From Aphelocoma coerulescens (Eukaryota; Chordata; Aves; Passeriformes; Corvidae), in contig NW_027183804.1 in assembly GCF_041296385.1 (NCBI RefSeq), forward strand, positions 3,534,001-3,598,000: 64,000 bases of DNA, written 5' to 3'. The stretch's first letter is position 1. Each line of letters opens with the position of its first letter. The position numbers and the translations under genes were made by a program. The notes below the pieces were generated by a model that did no database searches, was not told the DNA's origin, and was given only the letters and a program-made list of their open reading frames with translations. Shown here in pieces: positions 8,858 to 22,140 of this stretch.

Positions 8858-11071
8858 GGAAGCTGCTGGTGCCATTCTCAGCTTGAAGCCCTCTTTTGAT
8901 GCAGCAGATGTTGCCAGCTGTGTTCAGCAGCTGTGGCTCAATGTTTCTGCAAAGCTTTTGTGTTCCTCATGGAACCAAGGAGCCTATGTGACACTGCAGG
9001 GGCTGATGGCATCAAGGAGACAATTGTGACAGTACAGAACCTCCTAGAAACAAGGCTCCATTGTGACACCGTGGGGAATCATGGACTCAAGGAGCCCATT
9101 GTGACACGGCCAGGCCGCATGGAACCAATGGTTCATTGTTACACTGCGGATTCAAGAAGACCATGGTGACACCACGGAGCATCATGGAACCATACGTCCA
9201 TTGTGACACAGCGGGGCCTCATGGAAACGAGGGCACCATTGTGGCAAAGCAGGGCCTAATGGAAGCATGGAGAGCATTGGGACATTGTGGGGAATCATGG
9301 AAGCATGGAGAGCATTGTGACACTAAGGAAACTCCTGGAAGCAAGATGACCACTGGCACATCATGGAACCTCATGGAAGCAAGCCTCCATGATGACTTTG
9401 GAGGGCCTCATGGAGCACAGGATCCATTGTGACACAGCAGGACCTGGTGCAACCAAGGAGCCTTTGTGATACTCCAGATGCGCATGGAAGCCAGGGTGCA
9501 CTGAGACACAGCGGGGCCTTGTTGGAACCAAAGACACCTCTGCAAAAAGCAGGCGAGCTCATAGAAGCAAGGAGTCCATTGTTACAACATCAAACCTGTG
9601 GAACCAAGGGACCATTGTGACACTGCGGGGCCTCATGGAACCAATTGTCCATGATGACAATGCGGATCAAAGGAGACCATGGTGACACTGCGGAACCGCA
9701 TGGAACCAAGGAGCCATTGTGACACAGTGGGGCCTCATGGAATCAAGGAGACCATTGTGACCCAGGTGTTGCATGTGAAGGCAAGGAGCCATTGTGACTC
9801 TTTGGGCTTCTTCCCTTGAGCTCTGCAGCTGGCTGTCCCAGCCCAGCGCACCATGTGCCACCTGCTCTCCTCAGGGCTCTGCCTGCACACAGCCCCAGGA
9901 GAAGTTTTCCTGTTTGCAAGGAAAGAATGGAAAAGCCTGAGCAGGTTTCCTAAACAACAAACCCCGCTCAGGAGCCACATGCTCAGTACAGGCTGCCTGG
10001 AACGATGGCCCCTTTCTACAAGGGTCAGTGTGAGCAGGAATGATCTCTGGGAGCAGAATTCTCAGAGTCTTTCCACTGAATTCTCTGTGCCTGTGTCTTG
10101 GGGTGACTTTAGGATGTGTATCCCCTATGGCTGCTCTATGCCCAGAAGTTAACTTGGTGCATTTCTGTGCCTTTCAACTGAGCCTGAGAGGGGGGAGAGG
10201 AAAAAAAACCGGACAAACTTCTCAGAGCGTTTGTTCAAGGACACACATACACACTCCTCTGCATCCTGCTTGCAGCAAGGGTGGAGGAAGCAACCTTCTT
10301 GCTTTTGAGCCAGTTTTCAGCTCCTTTTCTCTGCAGGGAGATGGAGAGTTGAACTTTGTTCTCCTGGGACTTTGGGGTTTTTTTTCCCTTCTTCTCTTCT
10401 TGACTGTTTCAACATCAGACCACACTGGGACAATTTTCGCCCGAGGTGGGGGCCCTGAATGTGGGCCCATGAGCCAGCTCCAAGGAGGAGGAGGGAGACT
10501 ACACCTCCAGAAGTGTTGGGGTTCCTCCCCCCTGCCATGAGGTCATGGGAGAGGGGACCCTGGGGTAGAGGCATGGCCTGGGCACAGGGTCTCCCTGCTC
10601 CCTGCTCACATGTGCCCTAATCCTGTTCAGCACTGGTTATTTTGTGTTGCCCTGTGCCAGGAGGGCCCTGCTTGTCCCGGGATTGCTCAGTTCTTTGGCA
10701 GTGCCCCGCCCATGTGGCTGGAGAAGAAAGAGCTCTGAAACTTCTCTCAAGAATCGCTCCCTATTTCTTTCCACGGGCCTCGCTGTCTAGGGATGTTTCA
10801 GGAGACCCCACTGAAACACGGAAGGACTCTCCAATTATCCCAGCTTTCTCTCCACAGCGAGAGGTTTGAATATTTAGCATTGTTATCCTTTTCCTGTGTG
10901 TTTGTTAAATAAAGAGTTTCTATCTGTTTCACTTTCTTCCAAGGAAAATTCTTTTTTCCCGAACCTGGTGGGGGAGGGCTGGGTGTAACCTGCCTTCAAC
11001 CAGAGGATATTTTCCTCCAGATTTGTCCAGACCGGCACAGCCTGTCCTTTCCCTGGGTCTCTGTTGCAGAT
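8858..11071 (+). repeat. Array unit 5 (class A haplotype)
   Basis: 2,214 bp. It has C338, G484, the ATTGTGACTCTTT variant at 940/942, C1036, A1207, CCGG at 1352-1355, G1423/G1427, G4T8 and A1729. The tail has C2036, A2084, G2163 and T2201. No difference from units 18 and 23 was noticed. Confidence 0.97.
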
Positions 11072-13284
11072 GGAAGCTGCTGGTGCCATTCTCAGCTTGA
11101 AGCCCTCTTTTGATGCAGCAGATGTTGCCAGCTGTGTTCAGCAGCTGTGGCTCAATGTTTCTGCAAAGCTTTTGTGTTCCTCATGGAACCAAGGAGCCTA
11201 TGTGACACTGCAGGGGCTGATGGCATCAAGGAGACAATTGTGACAGTACAGAACCTCCTAGAAACAAGGCTCCATTGTGACACCGTGGGGAATCATGGAC
11301 TCAAGGAGCCCATTGTGACACGGCCAGGCCGCATGGAACCAATAGTCCATTGTTACACGGCGGATTCAAGAAGACCATGGTGACACCACGGAGCATCACG
11401 GAACCATAGTCCATTGTGACACAGCGGGGCCTCATGGAAACGAGGGCACCATTGTGGCAAAGCAGGGCCTAATGGAAGCATGGAGAGCATTGGGACATTG
11501 TGGGGAATCATGGAAGCATGGAGAGCATTGTGACACTAAGGAAACTCCTGGAACCAAGATGACCACTGGCACATCATGGAACCTCATGGAAGCAAGCCTC
11601 CATGATGACTTTGGAGGGCCTCATGGAGCACAGGATCCATTGTGACACAGCAGGACCTGGTGCAACCAAGGAGCCTTTGTGATACTCCAGATGCGCATGG
11701 AAGCCAGGGTGCACTGAGACACAGCGGGGCCTTGTTGGAACCAAAGACACCTCTGCAAAAAGCAGGCGAGCTCATAGAAGCAAGGAGTCCATTGTTACAA
11801 CATCAAACCTGTGGAACCAAGGGACCATTGTGACACTGCGGGGCCTCATGGAACCAATTGTCCATGATGACAATGCGGATCAAAGGAGACCATGGTGACA
11901 CTGCGGAACCGCATGGAACCAAGGAGCCATTGTGACACAGTGGGGCCTCATGGAATCAAGGAGACCATTGTGACCCAGGTGTTGCATGTGAAGGCAAGGA
12001 GCCATTATGCCACTTTGGGCTTCTTCCCTTGAGCTCTGCAGCTGGCTGTCCCAGCCCAGCGCACCATGTGCCACCTGCTCTCCTCAGGGCTCTGCCTGCA
12101 CACAGGCCCAGGAGAAGTTTTCCTGTTTGCAAGGAAAGAATGGAAAAGCCTGAGCAGGTTTCCTAAACAACAAACCCCGCTCAGGAGCCACATGCTCAGT
12201 ACAGGCTGCCTGGAACGATGGCCCCTTTCTACAAGGGTCAGTGTGAGCAGGAATGATCTCTGGGAGCAGAATTCTCGGAGTCTTTCCACTGAATTCTCTG
12301 TGCCTGTGTCTTGGGGTGACTTTAGGATGTGTATCCCCTATGGCTGCTCTATGCCCAGAAGTTAACTTGGTGCATTTCTGTGCCTTTCAACTGAGCCTGA
12401 GAGGGGGGAGAGGAAAAAAAACCGGACAAACTTCTCAGAGCGTTTGTTCAAGGACACACATACACACTCCTCTGCATCCTGCTTGCAGCAAGGGTGGAGG
12501 AAGCAACCTTCTTGCTTTTGAGCCAGTTTTCAGCTCCTTTTCTCTGCAGGGAGATGGAGAGTTGAACTTTGTTCTCCTGGGACTTTGGGGGTTTTTTTCC
12601 CTTCTTCTCTTCTTGACTGTTTCAACATCAGACCACACTGGGACAATTTTCGCCCGAGGTGGGGGCCCTGAATGTGGGCCCATGAGCCAGCTCCAAGGAG
12701 GAGGAGGGAGACTACACCTCCAGAAGTGTTGGGGTTCCTCCCCCCTGCCATGAGGTCATGGGAGAGGGGACCCTGGGGTAGAGGCATGGCCTGGGCACAG
12801 GGTCTCCCTGCTCCCTGCTCACATGTGCCCTAATCCTGTTCAGCACTGGTTATTTTGTGTTGCCCTGTGCCAGGAGGGCCCTGCTTGTCCCGGGATTGCT
12901 CAGTTCTTTGGCAGTGCCCCGCCCATGTGGCTGGAGAAGAAAGAGCTCTGAAACTTCTCTCAAGAATCGCTCCCTATTTCTTTCCACGGGCCTCGCTGTC
13001 TAGGGATGTTTCAGGAGACCCCACTGAAACACGGAAGGACTCTCCAATTATCCCAGCTTTCTCTCCACAGCGAGAGGTTTGAATATTTAGCATTGTTATC
13101 CTTTTCCTGTGTGTTTGTTAAATAAAGAGTTTCTATCTGTTTCACTTTCTTCCGAGGAAAATTCTTTTTTCCCGAACCTGGTGGGGGAGGGCTGGGTGTA
13201 ACCTGCCTTCAACCAGAGGATATTTTCCTCCAGATTTGTCCAGACCGGCACAGCCTGTCCTTTCCCTGGGGCTCTGTTGCAGAT
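11072..13284 (+). repeat. Array unit 6 (B head, A-like tail mosaic)
   Basis: 2,213 bp. The head is class B (no C338, A937, G1036, G1207), but from offset 1353 onward it carries class A alleles (CCGG, G1423/G1427, A1729) with a G5T7 tract. It also has G2084 and G2201. The allele switch between 1207 and 1353 is the mirror image of the one in unit 7. Confidence 0.97.
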
Positions 13285-15498
13285 GGAAGCTGCTGGTGCC
13301 ATTCTCAGCTTGAAGCCCTCTTTTGATGCAGCAGATGTTGCCAGCTGTGTTCAGCAGCTGTGGCTCAATGTTTCTGCAAAGCTTTTGTGTTCCTCATGGA
13401 ACCAAGGAGCCTATGTGACACTGCAGGGGCTGATGGCATCAAGGAGACAATTGTGACAGTACAGAACCTCCTAGAAACAAGGCTCCATTGTGACACCGTG
13501 GGGAATCATGGACTCAAGGAGCCCATTGTGACACGGCCAGGCCGCATGGAACCAATGGTCCATTGTTACACGGCGGATTCAAGAAGACCATGGTGACACC
13601 ACGGAGCATCACGGAACCATAGTCCATTGTGACACAGCGGGGCCTCATGGAAACAAGGGCACCATTGTGGCAAAGCAGGGCCTAATGGAAGCATGGAGAG
13701 CATTGGGACATTGTGGGGAATCATGGAAGCATGGAGAGCATTGTGACACTAAGGAAACTCCTGGAACCAAGATGACCACTGGCACATCATGGAACCTCAT
13801 GGAAGCAAGCCTCCATGATGACTTTGGAGGGCCTCATGGAGCACAGGATCCATTGTGACACAGCAGGACCTGGTGCAACCAAGGAGCCTTTGTGATACTC
13901 CAGATGCGCATGGAAGCCAGGGTGCACTGAGACACAGCGGGGCCTTGTTGGAACCAAAGACACCTCTGCAAAAAGCAGGCGAGCTCATAGAAGCAAGGAG
14001 TCCATTGTTACAACATCAAACCTGTGGAACCAAGGGACCATTGTGACACTGCGGGGCCTCATGGAACCAATTGTCCATGATGACAATGCGGATCAAAGGA
14101 GACCATGGTGACACTGCGGAACCGCATGGAACCAAGGAGCCATTGTGACACAGTGGGGCCTCATGGAATCAAGGAGACCATTGTGACCCAGGTGTTGCAT
14201 GTGAAGGCAAGGAGCCATTGTGCCACTTTGGGCTTCTTCCCTTGAGCTCTGCAGCTGGCTGTCCCAGCCCAGCGCACCATGTGCCACCTGCTCTCCTCAG
14301 GCCTCTGCCTGCACACAGGCCCAGGAGAAGTTTTCCTGTTTGCAAGGAAAGAATGGAAAAGCCTGAGCAGGTTTCCTAAACAACAAACCCCGCTCAGGAG
14401 CCACATGCTCAGTACAGGCTGCCTGGAACGATGGCCCCTTTCTACAAGGGTCAGTGTGAGCAGGAATGATCTCTGGGAGCAGAATTCTCAGAGTCTTTCC
14501 ACTGAATTCTCTGTGCCTGTGTCTTGGGGTGACTTTAGGATGTGTATCCCCTATGGCTGCTCTATGCCCCGAAGTTAACTTTGTGCATTTCTGTGCCTTT
14601 CAACTGAGCCTGAGAGGGGGGAGAGGAAAAAAAACTGGACAAACTTCTCAGAGCGTTTGTTCAAGGACACACATACACACTCCTCTGCATCCTGCTTGCA
14701 GCAAGAGTGCAGGAAGCAACCTTCTTGCTTTTGAGCCAGTTTTCAGCTCCTTTTCTCTGCAGGGAGATGGAGAGTTGAACTTTGTTCTCCTGGGACTTCG
14801 GGGTTTTTTTTTCCCTTCTTCTCTTCTTGACTGTTTCAACATCAGACCACACTGGGACAATTTTCTCCCGAGGTGGGGGCCCTGAATGTGGGCCCATGAG
14901 CCAGCTCCAAGGAGGAGGAGGGAGACTACACCTCCAGAAGTGTTGGGGTTCCTCCCCCCTGCCATGAGGTCATGGGAGAGGGGACCCTGGGGTAGAGGCA
15001 TGGCCTGGGCACGGGGTCTCCCTGCTCCCTGCTCACATGTGCCCTAATCCTGTTCAGCACTGGTTATTTTGTGTTGCCCTGTGCCAGGAGGGCCCTGCTT
15101 GTCCCGGGATTGCTCAGTTCTTTGGCAGTGCCCCGCCCATGTGGCTGGAGAAGAAAGAGCTCTGAAACTTCTCTCAAGAATCGCTCCCTATTTCTTTCCA
15201 CGGGCCTCGCTGTCTAGGGATGTTTCAGGAGACCCCACTGAAACACGGAAGGACTCTCCAATTATCCCAGCTTTCTCTCCACAGCGAGAGGTTTGAATAT
15301 TTAGCATTGTTATCCTTTTGCTGTGTGTTTGTTAAATAAATAGTTTCTATCTCTTTCACTTTCTTCCGAGGAAAATTCTTTTTTCCCGAACCTCGTGGGG
15401 GAGGGCTGGGTGTAACCTGCCTTCTACCAGAGGATATTTTCCTCCACATTTGTCCAGACCGGCACAGCCTGTCCTTTCCCTGGGTCTCTGTTGCAGAT
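13285..15498 (+). repeat. Array unit 7 (mosaic with several private changes)
   Basis: 2,214 bp. It has no C338, C1019 as in class C, A1207 as in class A, then CTGG and A1423/C1427 as in classes B/C. The tract is G4T9, which no other unit has. Private changes include AAACAAGG at 369-376, GCCCCGAAG near 14566, ACTTTGTG near 14578, CCTCGTGGGG near 15391 and CTTCTACCAG near 15421. It also has T2057 with C2069 and G2084, a combination seen nowhere else here. Confidence 0.97.
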
Positions 15499-17712
15499 GG
15501 AAGCTGCTGGTGCCATTCTCAGCTTGAAGCCCTCTTTTGATGCAGCAGATGTTGCCAGCTGTGTTCAGCAGCTGTGGCTCAATGTTTCTGCAAAGCTTTT
15601 GTGTTCCTCATGGAACCAAGGAGCCTATGTGACACTGCAGGGGCTGATGGCATCAAGGAGACAATTGTGACAGTACAGAACCTCCTAGAAACAAGGCTCC
15701 ATTGTGACACCGTGGGGAATCATGGACTCAAGGAGCCCATTGTGACACGGCCAGGCCGCATGGAACCAATGGTTCATTGTTACACTGCGGATTCAAGAAG
15801 ACCATGGTGACACCACGGAGCATCATGGAACCATACGTCCATTGTGACACAGCGGGGCCTCATGGAAACGAGGGCACCATTGTGGCAAAGCAGGGCCTAA
15901 TGGAAGCATGGAGAGCATTGGGACATTGTGGGGAATCATGGAAGCATGGAGAGCATTGTGACACTAAGGAAACTCCTGGAACCAAGATGACCACTGGCAC
16001 ATCATGGAACCTCATGGAAGCAAGCCTCCATGATGACTTTGGAGGGCCTCATGGAGCACAGGATCCATTGTGACACAGCAGGACCTGGTGCAACCAAGGA
16101 GCCTTTGTGATACTCCAGATGCGCATGGAAGCCAGGGTGCACTGAGACACAGCGGGGCCTTGTTGGAACCAAAGACACCTCTGCAAAAAGCAGGCGAGCT
16201 CATAGAAGCAAGGAGTCCATTGTTACAACATCAAACCTGTGGAACCAAGGGACCATTGTGACACTGCGGGGCCTCATGGAACCAATTGTCCATGATGACA
16301 ATGCGGATCAAAGGAGACCATGGTGACACTGCGGAACCGCATGGAACCAAGGAGCCATTGTGACACAGTGGGGCCTCATGGAATCAAGGAGACCATTGTG
16401 ACCCAGGTGTTGCATGTGAAGGCAAGGAGCCATTGTGACTCTTTGGGCTTCTTCCCTTGAGCTCTGCAGCTGGCTGTCCCAGCCCAGCGCACCATGTGCC
16501 ACCTGCTCTCCTCAGGGCTCTGCCTGCACACAGCCCCAGGAGAAGTTTTCCTGTTTGCAAGGAAAGAATGGAAAAGCCTGAGCAGGTTTCCTAAACAACA
16601 AACCCCGCTCAGGAGCCACATGCTCAGTACAGGCTGCCTGGAACGATGGCCCCTTTCTACAAGGGTCAGTGTGAGCAGGAATGATCTCTGGGAGCAGAAT
16701 TCTCAGAGTCTTTCCACTGAATTCTCTGTGCCTGTGTCTTGGGGTGACTTTAGGATGTGTATCCCCTATGGCTGCTCTATGCCCAGAAGTTAACTTGGTG
16801 CATTTCTGTGCCTTTCAACTGAGCCTGAGAGGGGGGAGAGGAAAAAAAACCGGACAAACTTCTCAGAGCGTTTGTTCAAGGACACACATACACACTCCTC
16901 TGCATCCTGCTTGCAGCAAGGGTGGAGGAAGCAACCTTCTTGCTTTTGAGCCAGTTTTCAGCTCCTTTTCTCTGCAGGGAGATGGAGAGTTGAACTTTGT
17001 TCTCCTGGGACTTTGGGGGTTTTTTTCCCTTCTTCTCTTCTTGACTGTTTCAACATCAGACCACACTGGGACAATTTTCGCCCGAGGTGGGGGCCCTGAA
17101 TGTGGGCCCATGAGCCAGCTCCAAGGAGGAGGAGGGAGACTACACCTCCAGAAGTGTTGGGGTTCCTCCCCCCTGCCATGAGGTCATGGGAGAGGGGACC
17201 CTGGGGTAGAGGCATGGCCTGGGCACAGGGTCTCCCTGCTCCCTGCTCACATGTGCCCTAATCCTGTTCAGCACTGGTTATTTTGTGTTGCCCTGTGCCA
17301 GGAGGGCCCTGCTTGTCCCGGGATTGCTCAGTTCTTTGGCAGTGCCCCGCCCATGTGGCTGGAGAAGAAAGAGCTCTGAAACTTCTCTCAAGAATCGCTC
17401 CCTATTTCTTTCCACGGGCCTCGCTGTCTAGGGATGTTTCAGGAGACCCCACTGAAACACGGAAGGACTCTCCAATTATCCCAGCTTTCTCTCCACAGCG
17501 AGAGGTTTGAATATTTAGCATTGTTATCCTTTTCCTGTGTGTTTGTTAAATAAAGAGTTTCTATCTGTTTCACTTTCTTCCAAGGAAAATTCTTTTACCC
17601 CGAACCTGGTGGGGGAGGGCTGGGTGTAACCTGCCTTCAACCAGAGGATATTTTCCTCCACATTTGTCCAGACCGGCACAGCCTGTCCTTTCCCTGGGGC
17701 TCTGTTGCAGAT
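15499..17712 (+). repeat. Array unit 8 (class A haplotype)
   Basis: 2,214 bp. It has C338, C484, the 940/942 variant, C1036, A1207, CCGG, G1423/G1427 and a G5T7 tract. The tail carries TTTTACCCCG at 2095-2104, where nearly all units have TTTTTTCCCG, together with C2163 and G2201. Only unit 9 shares this tail. Confidence 0.97.
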
Positions 17713-19926
17713 GGAAGCTGCTGGTGCCATTCTCAGCTTGAAGCCCTCTTTTGATGCAGCAGATGTTGCCAGCTGTGTTCAGCAGCTGTGGCTCAATGTT
17801 TCTGCAAAGCTTTTGTGTTCCTCATGGAACCAAGGAGCCTATGTGACACTGCAGGGGCTGATGGCATCAAGGAGACAATTGTGACAGTACAGAACCTCCT
17901 AGAAACAAGGCTCCATTGTGACACCGTGGGGAATCATGGACTCAAGGAGCCCATTGTGACACGGCCAGGCCGCATGGAACCAATGGTCCATTGTTACACG
18001 GCGGATTCAAGAAGACCATGGTGACACCACGGAGCATCACGGAACCATAGTCCATTGTGACACAGCGGGGCCTCATGGAAACGAGGGCACCATTGTGGCA
18101 AAGCAGGGCCTAATGGAAGCATGGAGAGCATTGGGACATTGTGGGGAATCATGGAAGCATGGAGAGCATTGTGACACTAAGGAAACTCCTGGAACCAAGA
18201 TGACCACTGGCACATCATGGAACCTCATGGAAGCAAGCCTCCATGATGACTTTGGAGGGCCTCATGGAGCACAGGATCCATTGTGACACAGCAGGACCTG
18301 GTGCAACCAAGGAGTCTTTGTGATACTCCAGATCCGCATGGAAGCCAGGGTGCACTGAGACACAGCGGGGCCTTGTTGGAACCAAAGACACCTCTGCAAA
18401 AAGCAGGCGAGCTCATAGAAGCAAGGAGTCCATTGTTACAACATCAAACCTGTGGAACCAAGGGACCATTGTGACACTGCAGGGCCTCATGGAACCAATT
18501 GTCCATGATGACAATGCGGATCAAAGGAGACCATGGTGACACTGCGGAACCGCATGGAACCAAGGAGCCATTGTGACACAGTGGGGCCTCATGGAATCAA
18601 GGAGACCATTGTGACCCAGGTGTTGCATGTGAAGGCAAGGAGCCATTGTGCCACTTTGGGCTTCTTCCCTTGAGCTCTGCAGCTGGCTGTCCCAGCCCAG
18701 CGCACCATGTGCCACCTGCTCTCCTCAGGCCTCTGCCTGCACACAGGCCCAGGAGAAGTTTTCCTGTTTGCAAGGAAAGAATGGAAAAGCCTGAGCAGGT
18801 TTCCTAAACAACAAAGCCCGCTCAGGAGCCACATGCTCAGTACAGGCTGCCTGGAACGATGGCCCCTTTCTACAAGGGTCAGTGTGAGCAGGAATGATCT
18901 CTGGGAGCAGAATTCTCGGAGTCTTTCCACTGAATTCTCTGTGCCTGTGTCTTGGGGTGACTTTAGGATGTGTATCCCCTATGGCTGCTCTATGCCCAGA
19001 AGTTAACTTGGTGCATTTCTGTGCCTTTCAACTGAGCCTGAGAGGGGGGAGAGGAAAAAAAACTGGACAAACTTCTCAGAGCGTTTGTTCAAGGACACAC
19101 ATACACACTCCTCTGCATCCTGCTTGCAGCAAGAGTGCAGGAAGCAACCTTCTTGCTTTTGAGCCAGTTTTCAGCTCCTTTTCTCTGCAGGGAGATGGAG
19201 AGTTGAACTTTGTTCTCCTGGGACTTCGGGGGTTTTTTTTCCCTTCTTCTCTTCTTGACTGTTTCAACATCAGACCACACTGGGACAATTTTCGCCCGAG
19301 GTGGGGGCCCTGAATGTGGGCCCATGAGCCAGCTCCAAGGAGGAGGAGGGAGACTACACCTCCAGAAGTGTTGGGGTTCCTCCCCCCTGCCATGAGGTCA
19401 TGGGAGAGGGGACCCTGGGGTAGAGGCATGGCCTGGGCACGGGGTCTCCCTGCTCCCTGCTCACATGTGCCCTAATCCTGTTCAGCACTGGTTATTTTGT
19501 GTTGCCCTGTGCCAGGAGGGCCCTGCTTGTCCCGGGATTGCTCAGTTCTTTGGCAGTGCCCCGCCCATGTGGCTGGAGAAGAAAGAGCTCTGAAACTTCT
19601 CTCAAGAATCGCTCCCTATTTCTTTCCACGGGCCTCGCTGTCTAGGGATGTTTCAGGAGACCCCACTGAAACACGGAAGGACTCTCCAATTATCCCAGCT
19701 TTCTCTCCACAGCGAGAGGTTTGAATATTTAGCATTGTTATCCTTTTCCTGTGTGTTTGTTAAATAAAGAGTTTCTATCTGTTTCACTTTCTTCCAAGGA
19801 AAATTCTTTTACCCCGAACCTGGTGGGGGAGGGCTGGGTGTAACCTGCCTTCAACCAGAGGATATTTTCCTCCACATTTGTCCAGACCGGCACAGCCTGT
19901 CCTTTCCCTGGGGCTCTGTTGCAGAT
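17713..19926 (+). repeat. Array unit 9 (class C variant)
   Basis: 2,214 bp. It has no C338, T604 and C623 (GAGTCTTTG, GATCCGCATGG), A770, C1019, G1207 and G5T8. It has a private CAAAGCCCGC near 18813 (others CAAACCCCGC). The tail has the TTTTACCCCG variant shared with unit 8. Confidence 0.97.
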
Positions 19927-22140
19927 GGAAGCTGCTGGTGCCATTCTCAGCTTGAAGCCCTCTTTTGATGCAGCAGATGTTGCCAGCTGTGTTCAGCAGC
20001 TGTGGCTCAATGTTTCTGCAAAGCTTTTGTGTTCCTCATGGAACCAAGGAGCCTATGTGACACTGCAGGGGCTGATGGCATCAAGGAGACAATTGTGACA
20101 GTACAGAACCTCCTAGAAACAAGGCTCCATTGTGACACCGTGGGGAATCATGGACTCAAGGAGCCCATTGTGACACGGCCAGGCCGCATGGAACCAATGG
20201 TCCATTGTTACACGGCGGATTCAAGAAGACCATGGTGACACCACGGAGCATCACGGAACCATAGTCCATTGTGACACAGCGGGGCCTCATGGAAACGAGG
20301 GCACCATTGTGGCAAAGCAGGGCCTAATGGAAGCATGGAGAGCATTGGGACATTGTGGGGAATCATGGAAGCATGGAGAGCATTGTGACACTAAGGAAAC
20401 TCCTGGAAGCAAGATGACCACTGGCACATCATGGAACCTCATGGAAGCAAGCCTCCATGATGACTTTGGAGGGCCTCATGGAGCACAGGATCCATTGTGA
20501 CACAGCAGGACCTGGTGCAACCAAGGAGTCTTTGTGATACTCCAGATCCGCATGGAAGCCAGGGTGCACTGAGACACAGCGGGGCCTTGTTGGAACCAAA
20601 GACACCTCTGCAAAAAGCAGGCGAGCTCATAGAAGCAAGGAGTCCATTGTTACAACATCAAACCTGTGGAACCAAGGGACCATTGTGACACTGCAGGGCC
20701 TCATGGAACCAATTGTCCATGATGACAATGCGGATCAAAGGAGACCATGGTGACACTGCGGAACCGCATGGAACCAAGGAGCCATTGTGACACAGTGGGG
20801 CCTCATGGAATCAAGGAGACCATTGTGACCCAGGTGTTGCATGTGAAGGCAAGGAGCCATTGTGCCACTTTGGGCTTCTTCCCTTGAGCTCTGCAGCTGG
20901 CTGTCCCAGCCCAGCGCACCATGTGCCACCTGCTCTCCTCAGGCCTCTGCCTGCACACAGGCCCAGGAGAAGTTTTCCTGTTTGCAAGGAAAGAATGGAA
21001 AAGCCTGAGCAGGTTTCCTAAACAACAAACCCCGCTCAGGAGCCACATGCTCAGTACAGGCTGCCTGGAACGATGGCCCCTTTCTACAAGGGTCAGTGTG
21101 AGCAGGAATGATCTCTGGGAGCAGAATTCTCGGAGTCTTTCCACTGAATTCTCTGTGCCTGTGTCTTGGGGTGACTTTAGGATGTGTATCCCCTATGGCT
21201 GCTCTATGCCCAGAAGTTAACTTGGTGCATTTCTGTGCCTTTCAACTGAGCCTGAGAGGGGGGAGAGGAAAAAAAACTGGACAAACTTCTCAGAGCGTTT
21301 GTTCAAGGACACACATACACACTCCTCTGCATCCTGCTTGCAGCAAGAGTGCAGGAAGCAACCTTCTTGCTTTTGAGCCAGTTTTCAGCTCCTTTTCTCT
21401 GCAGGGAGATGGAGAGTTGAACTTTGTTCTCCTGGGACTTCGGGGGTTTTTTTTCCCTTCTTCTCTTCTTGACTGTTTCAACATCAGACCACACTGGGAC
21501 AATTTTCGCCCGAGGTGGGGGCCCTGAATGTGGGCCCATGAGCCAGCTCCAAGGAGGAGGAGGGAGACTACACCTCCAGAAGTGTTGGGGTTCCTCCCCC
21601 CTGCCATGAGGTCATGGGAGAGGGGACCCTGGGGTAGAGGCATGGCCTGGGCACGGGGTCTCCCTGCTCCCTGCTCACATGTGCCCTAATCCTGTTCAGC
21701 ACTGGTTATTTTGTGTTGCCCTGTGCCAGGAGGGCCCTGCTTGTCCCGGGATTGCTCAGTTCTTTGGCAGTGCCCCGCCCATGTGGCTGGAGAAGAAAGA
21801 GCTCTGAAACTTCTCTCAAGAATCGCTCCCTATTTCTTTCCACGGGCCTCGCTGTCTAGGGATGTTTCAGGAGACCCCACTGAAACACGGAAGGACTCTC
21901 CAATTATCCCAGCTTTCTCTCCACAGCGAGAGGTTTGAATATTTAGCATTGTTATCCTTTTCCTGTGTGTTTGTTAAATAAATAGTTTCTATCTGTTTCA
22001 CTTTCTTCCAAGGAAAATTCTTTTTTCCCGAACCTGGTGTGGGAGGGCTGGGTGTAACCTGCCTTCAACCAGAGGATATTTTCCTCCAGATTTGTCCAGA
22101 CCGGCACAGCCTGTCCTTTCCCTGGGTCTCTGTTGCAGAT
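19927..22140 (+). repeat. Array unit 10 (class C variant)
   Basis: 2,214 bp. It has no C338, G484, T604/C623, A770, C1019, G1207 and G5T8. The tail has T2057 (AATAAATAG), T2114 and G2163. Its body is closest to units 9 and 11. Confidence 0.97.

Larger units (their letters stand above)
1040..11800. repeat. First copy of a ~10.8-kb block repeated at about 29820-40580
   Basis: Unit starts 2-6 and 15-19 are displaced by exactly 28,783 bp, with matching allele order. The match begins after offset 1036 of units 1/14 (C versus G there). It ends in units 6/19 before offset 734 (C versus A). The second copy overlaps the first copy of the five-unit block, so the B1-C-B2-A series occurs three times: units 2-5, 15-18 and 20-23. 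Confidence 0.85.
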
